Program-made: the position numbers and the translations under genes | Source of the DNA: Cucumis sativus | Lineage: Eukaryota; Streptophyta; Magnoliopsida; Cucurbitales; Cucurbitaceae | Length of the DNA: 64,000 bases | Assembly (NCBI RefSeq): GCF_000004075.3 | Contig: NC_026661.2 | Span: 806,001-870,000 of the forward strand | Direction: 5' to 3' | Shown here: one piece after another, positions 51,538 through 64,000 of the stretch | Layout of the letters: every line of letters starts with the position of its first letter | How positions within the stretch are numbered: position 1 is the stretch's first letter | The notes under the pieces: generated by a model | The model's input: the letters and a program-made list of their open reading frames with translations, nothing else | Database searches by the model: none | Told to the model about the DNA's origin: nothing

Positions 51538-54500
51538 TTAAATTAAGTTTGACTTTTGTGCTTAAATGAACTCTTTAATCAAGATATTAACATTTAATTG
51601 GACCAAATTATTTTATTCAATTCAACCGTCAAGACAAAAACAATACCATCGATATTAGCCACATAATTTCTTTAATTTTAATTTGGAACACATATCAACT
51701 TTTGATTAGTTCCAAATCTGATGAATTGTAATTTCCTGGAAATTTAAATACTGATGTGACAATTTATGATCCTAAATTTTTTTATGGTTTCTCAACCATA
51801 ATTTTAAAATATTAAAAACAAGTTGGTTATAAGTTTATTTTAGTTATTGTATCTAATATAAGATGTTTTAGTTTTATTCACACGCCATCATGACCTATTT
51901 TTTCGAGTTTAAGTTGAAATTGATTAAAATACCATCTTTTCAATAAATTCGAATTTTCTAGAACTAAAATCCGTAACCATTATTATAAAAGCTACAACAA
52001 TACGAAACGAGACCTAAATGCAAAACTGTTGAATGACTTGTACTGATAAAAAAATTGAAGGTTTAAATGAATGTTTTTTCTTCTTTCAAGAAATGGAATT
52101 TGGAAGCAAAATTAAATGAATGGTTAGAAAATAGGAAAGAAGAAATAATTATAATGATCACTTAATGAAATGTTTTCGAAATTTGATAACAATTATTCAA
52201 CTCTTCCTTCTTATATTTTAGAGAGACCCATCATATATTCAAATGTCAACAACTTCACAAACCAAACTATATTACAATAATTTAATGTTCTAAGTAATTA
52301 AAAAAAATCTCAATGAACCCCAAATTCAAACACCATCTTTTCTTTAATAATAGCTCTATAAATTCATTATTGGTTATTATACATTATACAAACCAATATA
52401 TATAATATCTAAAAGTAGTGAATATTATATATATTATATTATCTATAATTTTAGTCTTTTACGAAGAATTTTGCTATCGTGATTAAAAAAACAAATGTCC
52501 AAAAAGAGTTTTTTCGGAATTTGGAAAATAAAAGATTGAGAATAAAAGATTCTTAATATAGAGAATGATGCAATGGAAGTTAGTTTAGGTTTATAGAGAA
52601 GAAATTATAGTTAATATTGTAAAATCATAGATTAATTAATAATTAAAAATATCATTGTAATGAATCATGTGGTAATTGTGCATAATAATTTTGTTTTTTT
52701 TCTCTACCAACTTTTAGTTCAAAAAAATAAATTTGGTGATGGTTGTTGGTTGTGTTGGTTATGTTTAATGGATTTCTTTTTTAAAATAGTTGTTATCTAT
52801 TTATTTTGTTTTATAGTAAATTAGTGCCCCTAGGAATCTTTGGATATTTGTTTTTTCAACTTAATGATTACATTTGAATTTGAACTAAATATACTATTCA
52901 TCCTTTTGGGCCTTTGTTAGGTGTGACACCTTATATAAACAATCTTATACTTTGTTTTCCTTGTAATTTCTAGTTTGATTTGGAAACTATTTCAATATGG
53001 AATTTGTTAATTTATAAAAAATTACAAATTTGATTGTACCATCTCGACTCTTTTCAAATTTTCAAAATTCTATGGTCGGAGTAGTCCTATAATATTAAAT
53101 TTATCATAAATTTATTGAAGATTTAATACGACGACATAGTATATTGTTTTGAGTTTTTTTGTCAAATGTCTATAAATAACATTGAGCGCTAAAATATTGG
53201 TATAATATTTAATTTACCATAACCAATCAACTTAAACTATACGTATATCATATTAAATATCATTTTGGTCTCTATATTTTAAAGTTTGTTCAATTTTAGT
53301 TTTTGTACTGTGCTATCTTTAATTTAGGATTTTTTTAATTCAAATTTGTTAAATATTAACAATAATATTCATGCCAAAAAAAACTCTAAAGTTACAAAAT
53401 GTTTTTTTTCTTCTAAAGAATCAATAAAATAAACTAACAAGCGTGATTAAATTTAATATTTATTAAAATTCAACAACTCTCAAAATATAATATTTTTAAG
53501 AACAATTATTTTAAGTAACCAAAATTGATTGGAAATATTTTTAATTAAGTTGACTCATTTCTAAATTTAACAATTAAATATAGGAAAATATTATGAAAGT
53601 TCTAAAATCTACTCTCTTTTTTCTTAACTCTATTTTCAAAATCATGTATTGATTTATGATTACTAAATTAAAAAGCATGTGGTAGAAAAAGGAAAGTCAA
53701 GAAAAGGAGAAATCATATCTTGAATGTTGATATTCAACTTATATTTTTCCTATGGGAAAGAAAGTTCTAAGAAACTATATATCATGAAAAAATGCAGAGA
53801 TGAAAAGATTACTCAATCTCTCTTTGTTGAAATATAATTTGAAAAACTATATATAATATATTAATGTGATGTGGGTTTGGTTTTATTTTATTTTATTTCA
53901 GTGGGCTATATATTGTTTTTTTTTTTTTCTTAAGTAAAGAACAAAAAATGATTTTCTTTTTCAATTAGTTTATTATTATCGTAAGAAACAATTAAACATG
54001 TTTATACTCCAATGGGTGTGTGTGTTTAAATAGAATAGGCAAAAATCTCCAACCAACCAATTGGTTTGAATATCTTAAATTAATTAATTGACTTTTAATA
54101 TACCAACCTTTAGGTAGTTTGTTTTGCTTTGTTTATTAAAATAAAAGTTGACGTAGAGATGTGGTTTGATGCATATATATAATCCTATGTATATCAATAA
54201 TTTGCTAAATGATTCTTTTTAAAGAAATTTAAAACAAAAAACAAGTCTATAAAATCTTTTTTTTTTTTTTAGTTTATAAAGCTTGACTTCTTTTTAAAAA
54301 ATATTGATAAAAAGTAGAAAACTATGAAGAAAATATAGAGATAGAAAAGTACATGTTTAGGTATACACTTCTTTTTGTTTTTTTTTAGAATTTGGATAAA
54401 ATTTGACTCTTAATCAACATAATAACGATCCATATATTCATAAATATGCTTAATTTTCAAAAAAAAAAAAACCATAAATCAAATAATTAATAAATAAGCA

Positions 54501-57500
54501 TCTTGATATTAAAACAAATACATTAAAAAATTTATCCTTAAAAATGTATTTTAACATTCGTTAATTTTGATAAAATAATCTAAACGGCTTATTTATTTAT
54601 TGACGAATCCTAAATGTTCTTTATTGAACATCTAGACTAAGTAATATTTTTTTTAAAAGTATTAAGTTTGAAGATAGAGTAATATTTTAATTAAAATTTT
54701 AAAACATGAATAATGGTAGATCACATATTACTTCACTGTTTTAAAATTAACATCTAATTTTAATTTTATAATTTATTGGAAGATAATTATTTAAAATTTA
54801 AATGATTTAATCTAACCGGTTTGTTAGAAGTTTAAGAAAAACAATTGTTATACAGACAATAACAATCCATTTTCTTATATACAGAACATAATAGATAGTG
54901 AAGAAAATATATGAGATTGTATAACAAACAATATGATAAAATTTTTAGAAAAGCTAAATCCAATATATCTATGTGCAGTTTTACACCATTTGATTTTTTT
55001 GCTAAATCCAATATTCTTGCTCGAACAACTTGTACAAACCTAATTCAACAAACAAAAAACATTCGCTTTAGATTAAACCCAATGCACAAACATTAACTTT
55101 TGACTACATTTACACTCAAATGTTTAAGAACATACTTTTAAACTCTTATTGAATCACAATAGTCAAATGTCAATTTTGGATGGGGTATGGAAACTACTTG
55201 CAGTCTACCCACATTCGAATCTTACAAAATATTTCAAAAACCTTCAGAAATAGTCTAAAGTGTACTTTAAAACTTAAAACGACCAACCTAATTGCATGAA
55301 TTGAGCTACCATATAAAATTGGAGGATAACCATGAGATATTAGTAATACACTTGTGTGAAAAATTGAGCTACCATATAAACTTTAATTTGATAACCTATA
55401 CAATTAGTGGATGAAAATTTGCCCCAAAAAAAGTACATTAAAACTCAGAGGGCAAAAGAACAATCTCATACAACCCATTAACATTCAAGGATCAAAACAC
55501 GCAAAGAAAAATAAAGATGGAAGTGAAATAAGATGCCTCCAAAAAGCCAAACATCTTAAGAATTTAACATATACACTATAATCATGCTTAGTGTTGAAAT
55601 AAGCAAGAAAAACTAGGGAGAAACTTACTTGTAATGGGCCAACTTACCTAAATGAGAAAAATGGACGTGACATGAATAAATTATGCAAAGAGAGCAGTAT
55701 GAATTGAGCTTAAAACAATTTAAACTATTACCTAGATCAACTTAATACAAACCACCAGCTCCGATGATGACAACCAATTATGCGATAGCAAACAACTAGC
55801 ATGAGACAAAGGCCTTCGTCATGAGAGAGGAGGCGTAGCGGACAATATTTTAGGGAGGTGGCAGACACATTTTATAAGAGTTGAAGTAAGTTAAAATATA
55901 GAGATAAAAGAGGGATATTTTGCAGTCAAATGAAAGATGCAAAGAAATGAAACCTCATTGTCGATTCCCACTTGAAACCTTCACCCTACCGATGAAACTG
56001 TAATTGGCCTCCACCAATTGAAACCCTCAACGTCGAAATTCTCCACGCATACAATTCATATTGTTAAATTGTAATCAAAATTAGCATATGTGTGAGACGT
56101 TTACTTGTATATTTGACCTTCAAATTTTCGTTCATCTTTGTGGTTGAAAAATTGAACAATACAAAATTTCTCTCTTTCATTGTTTTTTAATAACAATATA
56201 TACATTGCGGATTCATGTATTGATGTTACTAAATTGCACTTAAGAATCGAGAAACTTGAAGTAAATATTGTTTTCCACCAATAGTGATGTTTACAACTTA
56301 GTGACTTTGATGAAGTGTCACTATTTAATGACTTTTTTAATAATCGTTAAATGATGACACAATAAACATTTCATAACTTTGGAAAATTAAAGCTTATAAT
56401 TTCCCATCTATCTTTTCTGGCAAAATCGTCGCCTTTCTCATTTTAGTACATTCCACAACTCTTTTTTATAGTCATAAATTGATGTCACAAAAAATAGTCA
56501 CGTTCGACCAAAAATCCAAAAAAAAAACTCAACTCTTCTTTTTGCAAAAAATAGGTGAATTGTTTTTCACTCTCCTGTCCATTTTTGCTACTATTCATGA
56601 GTCATGGAAGCTCATATTGTGATTACTTAATATATTAAAAAATTGTATTGGTTGTACATTAAACAAGTGGATTGCTTACACTCAATTGACGATAATAAAT
56701 GAGCCATTAGAAAGACTACATCATACAAAAGTGAATAGTCATTTGGACTAACAACCGGTCACTATCTATCAAGTTTTCTCGAAGTCTAACCACTACCTAA
56801 ATAAAAGAATCTTGACTTGTTATATGTGTTATATGAATGAGAATTGAAATGTTACCACTATTAAAGGTGGATTAAAGAACGTAGTTTGAAATGGTCAATA
56901 AAAGACGACAAGAGAAGGATCCGAGAAAAACATGAGCATCGAATTTATATGAACTACCACATTTGTCTTATTAGTTAAATATCTTACAAGGAAGGATAAT
57001 TACTCATTAATCAATTCTGTTTATAAATAGACAATTTAAAAAGGTTGATAGGTATGATATAAATGTTTTTGTATAAATTTACCAACTTACATTTCCCCCA
57101 CCTAAATTGAAACAATGGAAAAAGATAACATGTACTTCCTATACGATTAAATTGAAAAAGAAAAAAAAAAAACTAGACTTGAAAATTTATTATTTGAATT
57201 TGAGCTATTTTTTTATATAGGTGTTTGAATTTTTAAAATTATTCCAATATCAATAAAAAAAGGTCTCTCTAAATTCCAACAAGAAGTTAGTTTGGGAATA
57301 AAAAAGAAAAAGAAAAAGAAATTAGGAATCAATGTATGAAATACTATTATAGTAGTTGTAGTAATGTAAGATATTGAAGTAATGCATGAAGGTAACGCTC
57401 ACAACTTGAGGGGAAACCTGATTGCAGTTGAAGTTTTAGATTTATTAATGAATAAGGCTTCTATTTTAGTGTTTAGGAGTGATTGAAAGTAAAGAAATGA

Positions 57501-57569
57501 AAAGATTGAGAGGAAAAGGAATGTGAAATAATTAATTGTGTGGGGATGGGATGTGTGAAATGACATTTG

Positions 57570-57645
57570 GAGGCTGCAACCGCCGCCGTGGGGGCCGCGG
57601 TATTGTTAGAAGGACGGCGGTTTCCACCAACCACACCGACCATAA
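57570..57645. other. GC-rich patch in AT-rich DNA
   Basis: Contains CCGCCGCCGTGGGGGCCGCG in surroundings that are otherwise AT-rich. Open frames cross it on both strands, but none is long or familiar. It could be a CpG-rich regulatory segment or a fragment of an old gene. Confidence 0.3.
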
Positions 57646-58055
57646 AAGTTGGTACCAATTTGCAACTTTGTCCAATATGGACCAAAATGCCCCTCCACTT
57701 TCCTTTCTATTACAAGACTCTCTCTTTTTACTCATCTCCCTTCCATGTAATTCCATTATCACTATCCTTCTCATCTTTTCTCTTTTTTAACTGTGGATTC
57801 TCTCACCAATGTTAATTTCTACTTTTGGATTTCATCCATTTTTTGTTTTAACTATATAAATGCAACTCTTTACATTTTATTTACCTAACTTTACAATACA
57901 TGTTGAATATATCTCTAATATCATATTTTCTTTATAACAATAACCATCCATTCTCTCCCTCCACCTACTCAACATACTATTATTATTCAACACATAAATT
58001 TCTTCATTCCTAAAGTTTTGCTTTTGTTTATATTTAATTGTAGATTTTTTAAATG

Positions 58056-58086
<31 letters not shown>

Positions 58087-58629
58087 AATTAGTTGAGAAC
58101 ACACAAAAGCATAATCGAGATAGAAATGGTAGGAATGATAAAACTGACAGAAAAGAGAGAACCCTACGCTAGGAGGACCATGATCATGCAAGTGATGGAT
58201 ATATATATGTGGCCATGTGAGAGGTTGGAAAATCAACCCTTCTTTTTCCTTCTTTTTTATCCAATAATTCTCCAACTGATTGATTGAAAAAGGATAAGAA
58301 AAAATAATTCCAAGACGAGATATATATACACACATGTGTGTGTGTGTGTATGGGAAGTAATAAATAATGATTCTATATTAGGTAAAATGTTAGTTGGATT
58401 ATGGCTCTCAAGAATTAGAAAAATCAATGAGAATTAAAACTTTAGACCTAATGTGAATATAGAATTAATTAATTTTGAGAGTTTATATATCTTTTTTCTA
58501 ACCTAACTTGAGCCATATAAATGAATTGTGAAATTTGAAGAAAGGGGAAAAGAAGAAGACGACCACAACTAGATCAAGAAAGCATTGTTTGGCAACTTAA
58601 CTTGGCAGCTTTTTAATTAGAATCATAAG

Positions 58630-58661
<32 letters not shown>

Positions 58662-59978
58662 CATACATACATTACATTATGTTGTTAAACATTTGAAATC
58701 ATTCAATACTCATTAACTTAATCCTTATACTTTTGACTTTTTAGCTTATTTTAATCTCCAAATATGTTCGTTTCTTTAATTAAAAAATGAACATTTTAAC
58801 ATTACCTTTTTAAAAATCATGATTAATTATGTGACTAAAATGATTATTTTTTAAAGCTTTAAAATATTATAGATAATTTTTTTTTATAAATTATTAAATG
58901 AACTAAAATCTAAAATATAATTAAGAATTAACATGACTACGTTGAATGTAGGTGGACGATGATTATTTTTATAATGAATTGAAATGAAAAATATTGTTTT
59001 AATTAAAAAAAAAAAAAAGAAGAATATAATATAGATGAAAGTGGAGGATGGTGATGTAATTGAAGAGAAGGAAAAAGATGAAAATGAAAATGGAAGATTC
59101 TTAGTTAGCAATAAATGTTTCCTACCTAACTCCATTTAGACAAAGAGAGAAATGGGAAAGACAGATGAAAAAGAAAAGTTTGAAAAAGTAATGAACTTTT
59201 TCCTCAAAAAAGAAAATCTTAGCATAGATATTCCCAACTTCAAGAGGGTTCCATTTGAAGTATTATGCAATTGCTCTTTCTCTTTTCAACACTTTATTTA
59301 TTGCCTAAATATATATATACCCACTCAAACTTCAAGATTCAATTTCATCAATAACAAAAACACCAACAAAAAAAGTAAACTTCAAGATTTTGTTTATATA
59401 TATATATATAATATATATAATTAACTAAAGGGTATTATTGCAAATTATGAAATATAGGTATATATTACCTCCTACGTCATGCCACCACTATTATTTAGTC
59501 TAACAATTTATATACAATAAGACCATTAATAACATAATGAGTTCATTATCTTGCATAAATGTTGACGAAAATATTTCAAACTTCAACCATATCTTTTATT
59601 TAGTACTGTGTAAAAATGAAAATTTATAGTTTGTTTTACACCACCAAATATAAATATGTAATAACATAAATATATGTAATTTTTATTTCAATTTCTAGCC
59701 AATATGTGTCGCTTACAAAACTGACCTCTATTTATAGACAAAATGATAAGCACGTGGTGAATTACATTAACATTAATAATGTGTCATATTAAGAAGCATG
59801 AATAAGAAATGTAGTAGTTACAAATTGTCACTTGACTATAGATACCAAGCTAATATTTAGAATAATTAAAGATGTTTACACCCATTTAAAATTAAAAATA
59901 ATTTTACTTTTATCATTTGAATTCTTCCTAACAAATTAAAAATTTTATTTCAATTCTATACATCATATTTATTTTAAT

Positions 59979-60150
59979 GGGGAATTTTTAAAAATAGTAG
60001 ATTTTACAAAATATTTATAACCTATAGCAAATTCTATCACGGATAGTAATTGATATATTATAGTGATAGAAGACTATTAATGATAGAATCCAAAATTTTG
60101 CTATAGTTTGTAAATATTTTAATTTATTTTGTTATTTTTAAAAATCTCTA
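59979..60150. mobile_element. Shorter foldback MITE of the same family
   Basis: Arms start GGGGAATTTTTAAAAATA and end TATTTTTAAAAATCTCT, with inner CTATAGCAAA and TTTTGCTATAG, and central GATAGAAGACTATTAATGATAG. The inner words match the element at 51275-51537. Confidence 0.6.
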
Positions 60151-62929
60151 TTTTAATTCTATTAATTTATATATGTTTTATTAATTTTTTTCAAGGGTTA
60201 TTTTTCGATATAAGAAAATCAACCAAAATATTTATAAAATATACAAACTATTATCATTTGTGGGTTGCAATTAATCAATATAGACTACTACTTGTGTTTA
60301 TCATACGATTGACATAGGTAGTATTTAGTCTATTTTGATTTATCACAAATAAAATTATGATATTTTGTTATATTTTTTAAAAATTTTTCATTTAAGATAA
60401 ATTTTCTTTTTCTATCTATTTATACACATAGATAAATATTTAAAAATTAAAACTTGATTATAAGTATATTTTTTTCTAAACAAATATTTTCCCATTTTTC
60501 TAAAAGTTTTCTGCCACATATCCAACAAAATTCATGTTTACATTGTAAATTAACTTAAAGGGATTTTTTTTTATAAAATATATAACAAACTGGTATTTAC
60601 AGTTTATAGAATAATTTCGAAAATAAAAAAAGTTTACAAATCTACCACGAAAAAAACAAAAAATACCATGATCAACACACGATTAATTGACCACACACGT
60701 GCGTGAATAATCTTCTTCTAAACGATCGCGTACTATAGTCTAAACGAATAATCTACGATCGTTTAGATCATAATACACGATCGTGTAGTTCTTTTAATCG
60801 ATAGAAAAAATGCTTCAATTTTAAAAGATCGTTCAAATACTGTTAAAAGTATGTCTCTCAAATCCAACCCTACATTTTCTTTACATTAATCGTAGTAAAT
60901 TAACTAAAATGAATGAATACAAAGTTTTAGATATGATTTTTTTAATTAATTATTTTTACAGTACACAAATACCAAACTAAGCTCAATAAAAGGTTAATTA
61001 AAATTAAACTTCTTCATAAAAGTAAGTTGAAAACATTTTAAACCACATGCAATACACACTTACATTCTAACCAAAATATAACCATAGTTCAATGTATGTA
61101 TTAGTGATGAAGGGTAAATATTTTGTATAATAAATGTGTTTTAATATAATTGGGACAAAAAAGAATTGTGAAAACTTAAAAATATAGATATATATATAGT
61201 TTTGAAAATTGCACCTACTTGCAATTAGAAACAATGAAAGCTTAGAAGGGAAAGTTGATGCATTTATATTCATAAAATTTAAAGTTTTAAATGAAGACAA
61301 CCATAACCAAATGAAAGTCAACCAAAAATACCTAAAAGATGAAATGCAAATGCATGCATATTGTATACATTAACATACATAATATACATATAGAAATCAA
61401 TAAAGTTGCAATTGATATTGGAAATAAATGGTAGGTTGGAGGGTAATGGAACTATACACACCTAATTTTAATTAAGGAGGTTTGGTTGAAATATGGTACT
61501 GCTTCTTCCACTTTTCCATTGGTTCCATCATTGGTTCACAACAGTTATAGATCATGAAATACCTAATCCAACTAAAGCTTTACTCTATTAACAATATATC
61601 CATTATTAAATATAATTATATTCACACCTCTTCTCTCACACTACCTCCTCTCTTACATCCACCCAATTTTTCAACAACCCCAATCTAACATTTTTGTTAA
61701 ATAAAAGAGTTTGGATCCACCTAAACCCAATTAGGTTGGGTTTGATTTTGTAGACGTTCAAGTTAATTAGATATTTGCTTTACCATCTATTGTTTTAACT
61801 TGATTGAATGAAAGGTGTTACAATTTTTTTCTTCTTCTATATATTCAAATGGATCGTTGTTCTCGCGTGAGAGAAATACTAAAAAGGGAAAATTGATAGT
61901 TAAACTAAAAAAAGAAAAAGAAATAGAAATGAAACTAATAGTTAGGAAAAGAAAGTTGAAACCTAAATTTAGGAAAGGGATGTGACACAATTACCTACAT
62001 TATATTATATGAATGAAACATATTTAAATGTAATGAAACATATAGTATACTACTACTACGAATAACACTCCTCCTCAACAAACAAGTATAAATAATTAGG
62101 CAAACCAAACCTATATGATTAAAAATATAATTAGGCAAACCAAACACACATATAAAATTAGCTTCTTTTTCTTAAAAATAAAATATTTTAGCATCAAACA
62201 ATAAATTCTAATTAACTAAAGCTTTTAATAAAAGAAAAAAATAACTTTATGCTTTGGAATGACCGTTCTAAATGAATATGATTTAACGATAATTGACTAT
62301 GATATTACTTGTTAAAGATAGAAGGTCTTCCTACAAATTTGATTATTAATAGCTTATTGATATTATCATCGTTCATTAAATAGTTCCATTATTTCTAAGG
62401 GTCAAACCGAAATGTTAAAGGATTTTCTTAAGAAGAACAAAAAATTTGGGCAAATATTGAGTAAAGAATAAAAAATTGCTACACAATTTTTCATGAATAT
62501 TTTGTTAACTTTATCATTTTTAACAATTTTACAATGTTTAAATCTTCCTTTATTTTTTAAAAATTTATTTTTCTAAAAAGATCTTATTATTTATTAAAAT
62601 TTTAAATTTATTTTATTTACCACATTTGATCTTAGGCTAAAAGGTTGAGAAATGTAATTTTAAGTTTATTTTATTCTAGCATCCCTAAATTTTCACTTTT
62701 AACCTTTTTTTTTTTTTTTTTCATTTCATCAATCAATGGACATTTTCTAATTTAAAAGTTCTCAAAATGGAAACTTGAAGAAAAATTCCTTAAAAACATA
62801 CAAACAATGGATCATCATCAACAACAATTTTCTTTTCTCATTTATATATATTTTCTTAACTACATATATATTATCATAAATAAATGAAAGAAGAACAAAA
62901 AAAAAAAAAAAGAAAGAAAAAATCAAGTG

Positions 62930-64000
62930 TCATTTAATCTCCAAACTTCTACAATCCAAAACACAACTTTTTAATCCCAAAAAATCATACCCATTACCAT
63001 TGGCATCACTAGAAGCAATCATTTTACCATTTCCACAGCTGCAGTTCTTACTGTTCTCAAACCCCAAACTGCAAAAAAAGCAAAGACTACTTCTCACTTC
63101 ATTCTTTATCGTCACCCCCGCCGGGTACGGTGGCGGGCTAATTCTAAGGTCGAGATTCAAATCCACTTCTTCTTTTGGTGGAGAAAAGTTATTGATAACT
63201 GGTTTCTTTCTATCTTCCTGATCCTCCAAGGCAGAATTGGAGGCAAAGGATATGGTGGTTGCCGGAGTTTTCACTGAGGATGAGTCAGAGATGGGTCGAT
63301 GAGTTGTTGGGTCGATTCCCCGACTTAAGAGCTTTCGTTTTATATGAGTGTTCCAGTAGTTCTTTATCTCATTATCAGTTCTTCCCGGTAGTCTTCCCGC
63401 TATCAAAGACCATCTGTGTCGATGAAATAAAAAGTGCCCATTAATCAATTGAAGAAAATAAATGCTTCTGCAGATTTTGAACACTCTTGAATCTTAAAAA
63501 TGAATAGTTTCTTTTTCTTTGTTTTTGTTTTCATAATATCAAAGTGCTTAGAAATTGAAATATAAAAACAACCTAAATTTTTTATTATTTCCCCCTATGT
63601 TTTTTCAGAACATAAATTAAAATCAAGCACTACTAATTCATCAATTTTTACTTCCGAAATCATCTACTACTACTACATCTAAAACTAAGTATATAACATC
63701 CTCTCTCTTATTTTTTTTTCTATTCAATTTTAACATCTTACTTCTAAAGCAATATTTATACTGTTTAGACTTTAAAAAGTTAAAAAAAATTAGAAATAAA
63801 AAATAGTTACATTTAAACAATTAGTGTACTCAATTTTATGGTTTCAGAAAAAACCAGAAAACAAAAGACGTCAGGCAATAACTTTGAAATTGAAATGCAA
63901 ATCAAAAGGTTCAAAATTTAAAAGACGAACAATATGGTGTATTGTAAAGAAAAATAGGTAAGTAATTAAAGCAAACCTGTTTCCAAGGAGGCTATGGAGT
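62930..64000 (-). CDS. R2R3-MYB subgroup-4 repressor (MYB4-like), 3' part; 5' end outside window
   Basis: Two exon pieces (minus): 64000-63977 (exon truncated by the window end) and 63413-62930 (stop TGA at 62932-62930), joined at AACAG|A so that [18 protein letters not shown] runs on. The intron is 563 bases and GT-AG. The visible part includes the end of the R3 repeat ([24 protein letters not shown]), the subgroup-4 LNLDL repression motif within DLNLDLRI, a zinc-finger-like Cys pattern ([20 protein letters not shown]) and the C-terminal DFLGL with LDCRSLEIK. These mark MYB3/4/7/32-type factors that bind AC elements and repress phenylpropanoid genes. The R2 repeat and start are not in the window. 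Confidence 0.92.

Larger units (their letters stand above)
45920..62929. other. Large AT-rich gene desert upstream of the NFD4-like gene
   Basis: About 17 kb with no convincing coding gene. Content: foldback elements at 51275-51537 and 59979-60150, a palindrome and hairpin at 50985-51082, a SINE-like relic at 49580-49655, a telomere-like TTTAGGG triplet at 47738-47758, TA runs near 58057-58083, 58638-58662 and 59396-59420, a GC-rich patch at 57570-57645, and a CGATCG cluster at 60716-60790. Longest open frames (for example 46717-46998) are AT-driven and hydrophobic, without family resemblance. The part just above 45920 is the promoter of the NFD4-like gene, and that just below 62930 the 3' UTR of the MYB gene. 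Confidence 0.5.

Noticed and set aside
57473..57815. Overlapping frames on both strands around the GC-rich patch
   Set aside because: Length is easily due to local GC content; no frame has a familiar motif or good start context.
58145..58165. TGACAGAAAAGAGAGAAC, resembling miR156
   Set aside because: It differs from miR156 at several positions and no complementary star strand follows within hairpin distance.

Overview
This is a nuclear plant DNA window: AT-rich, with split genes carrying GT-AG introns, long gene-poor intervals, microsatellites and decayed plant transposons. The proteins (Toc120/132, FIONA1/METTL16, an AUX1/LAX carrier, a CSD/zinc-knuckle glycine-rich protein, a subgroup-4 R2R3-MYB) are clearly those of a flowering plant, most likely a eudicot. 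Some interspersed repeats resemble ones I associate with cucurbits, but that placement is a weak inference.

Layout. 1-223 (+): last exon of an amidase gene. 2.0-7.45 kb (-): a TOC120/TOC132 preprotein receptor with an intron in its 5' UTR and probable introns in its 3' UTR. 8.28-10.15 kb: a probable old copia-type LTR. 11.96-15.22 kb (-): the METTL16/FIONA1 m6A methyltransferase, 8 coding exons, with a miniature LTR retrotransposon (TRIM/SMART type) in its last intron. 15.3-23.3 kb: intergenic, with a 98-bp tandem repeat and a decayed MuDR/MULE transposase. 23.445-24.083 kb (+): an intronless cold-shock-domain glycine-rich zinc-knuckle protein. 25.41-28.685 kb (-): a LAX2-like auxin influx carrier, 8 exons, one intron of which begins with GC and contains a SINE-like relic. 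28.8-41.1 kb: gene desert with a copia gag relic. 41.15-45.92 kb (-): a nodulin-like/NFD4-type MFS transporter, 3 exons, with about 1.6 kb of 38-bp degenerate repeats in intron 2. 46.0-62.9 kb: AT-rich gene desert with foldback MITEs, hairpins and SINE relics. 62.93-64.0 kb (-): the 3' end of a subgroup-4 MYB repressor, cut by the window edge.

The genes are unrelated single units, as expected for a plant chromosome: chloroplast protein import, RNA methylation, RNA chaperoning in the cold, auxin uptake, membrane transport and phenylpropanoid repression. Exon structures were read by matching splice sites to reading frame and to remembered family sequence; all coding exons given keep phase. I see no convincing new gene system. 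The points most worth a second look are the GC-AG intron with its SINE, the intronic 38-bp minisatellite, the complete miniature LTR element with target-site duplication, and a perfect palindrome plus 28-bp hairpin at about 51 kb.
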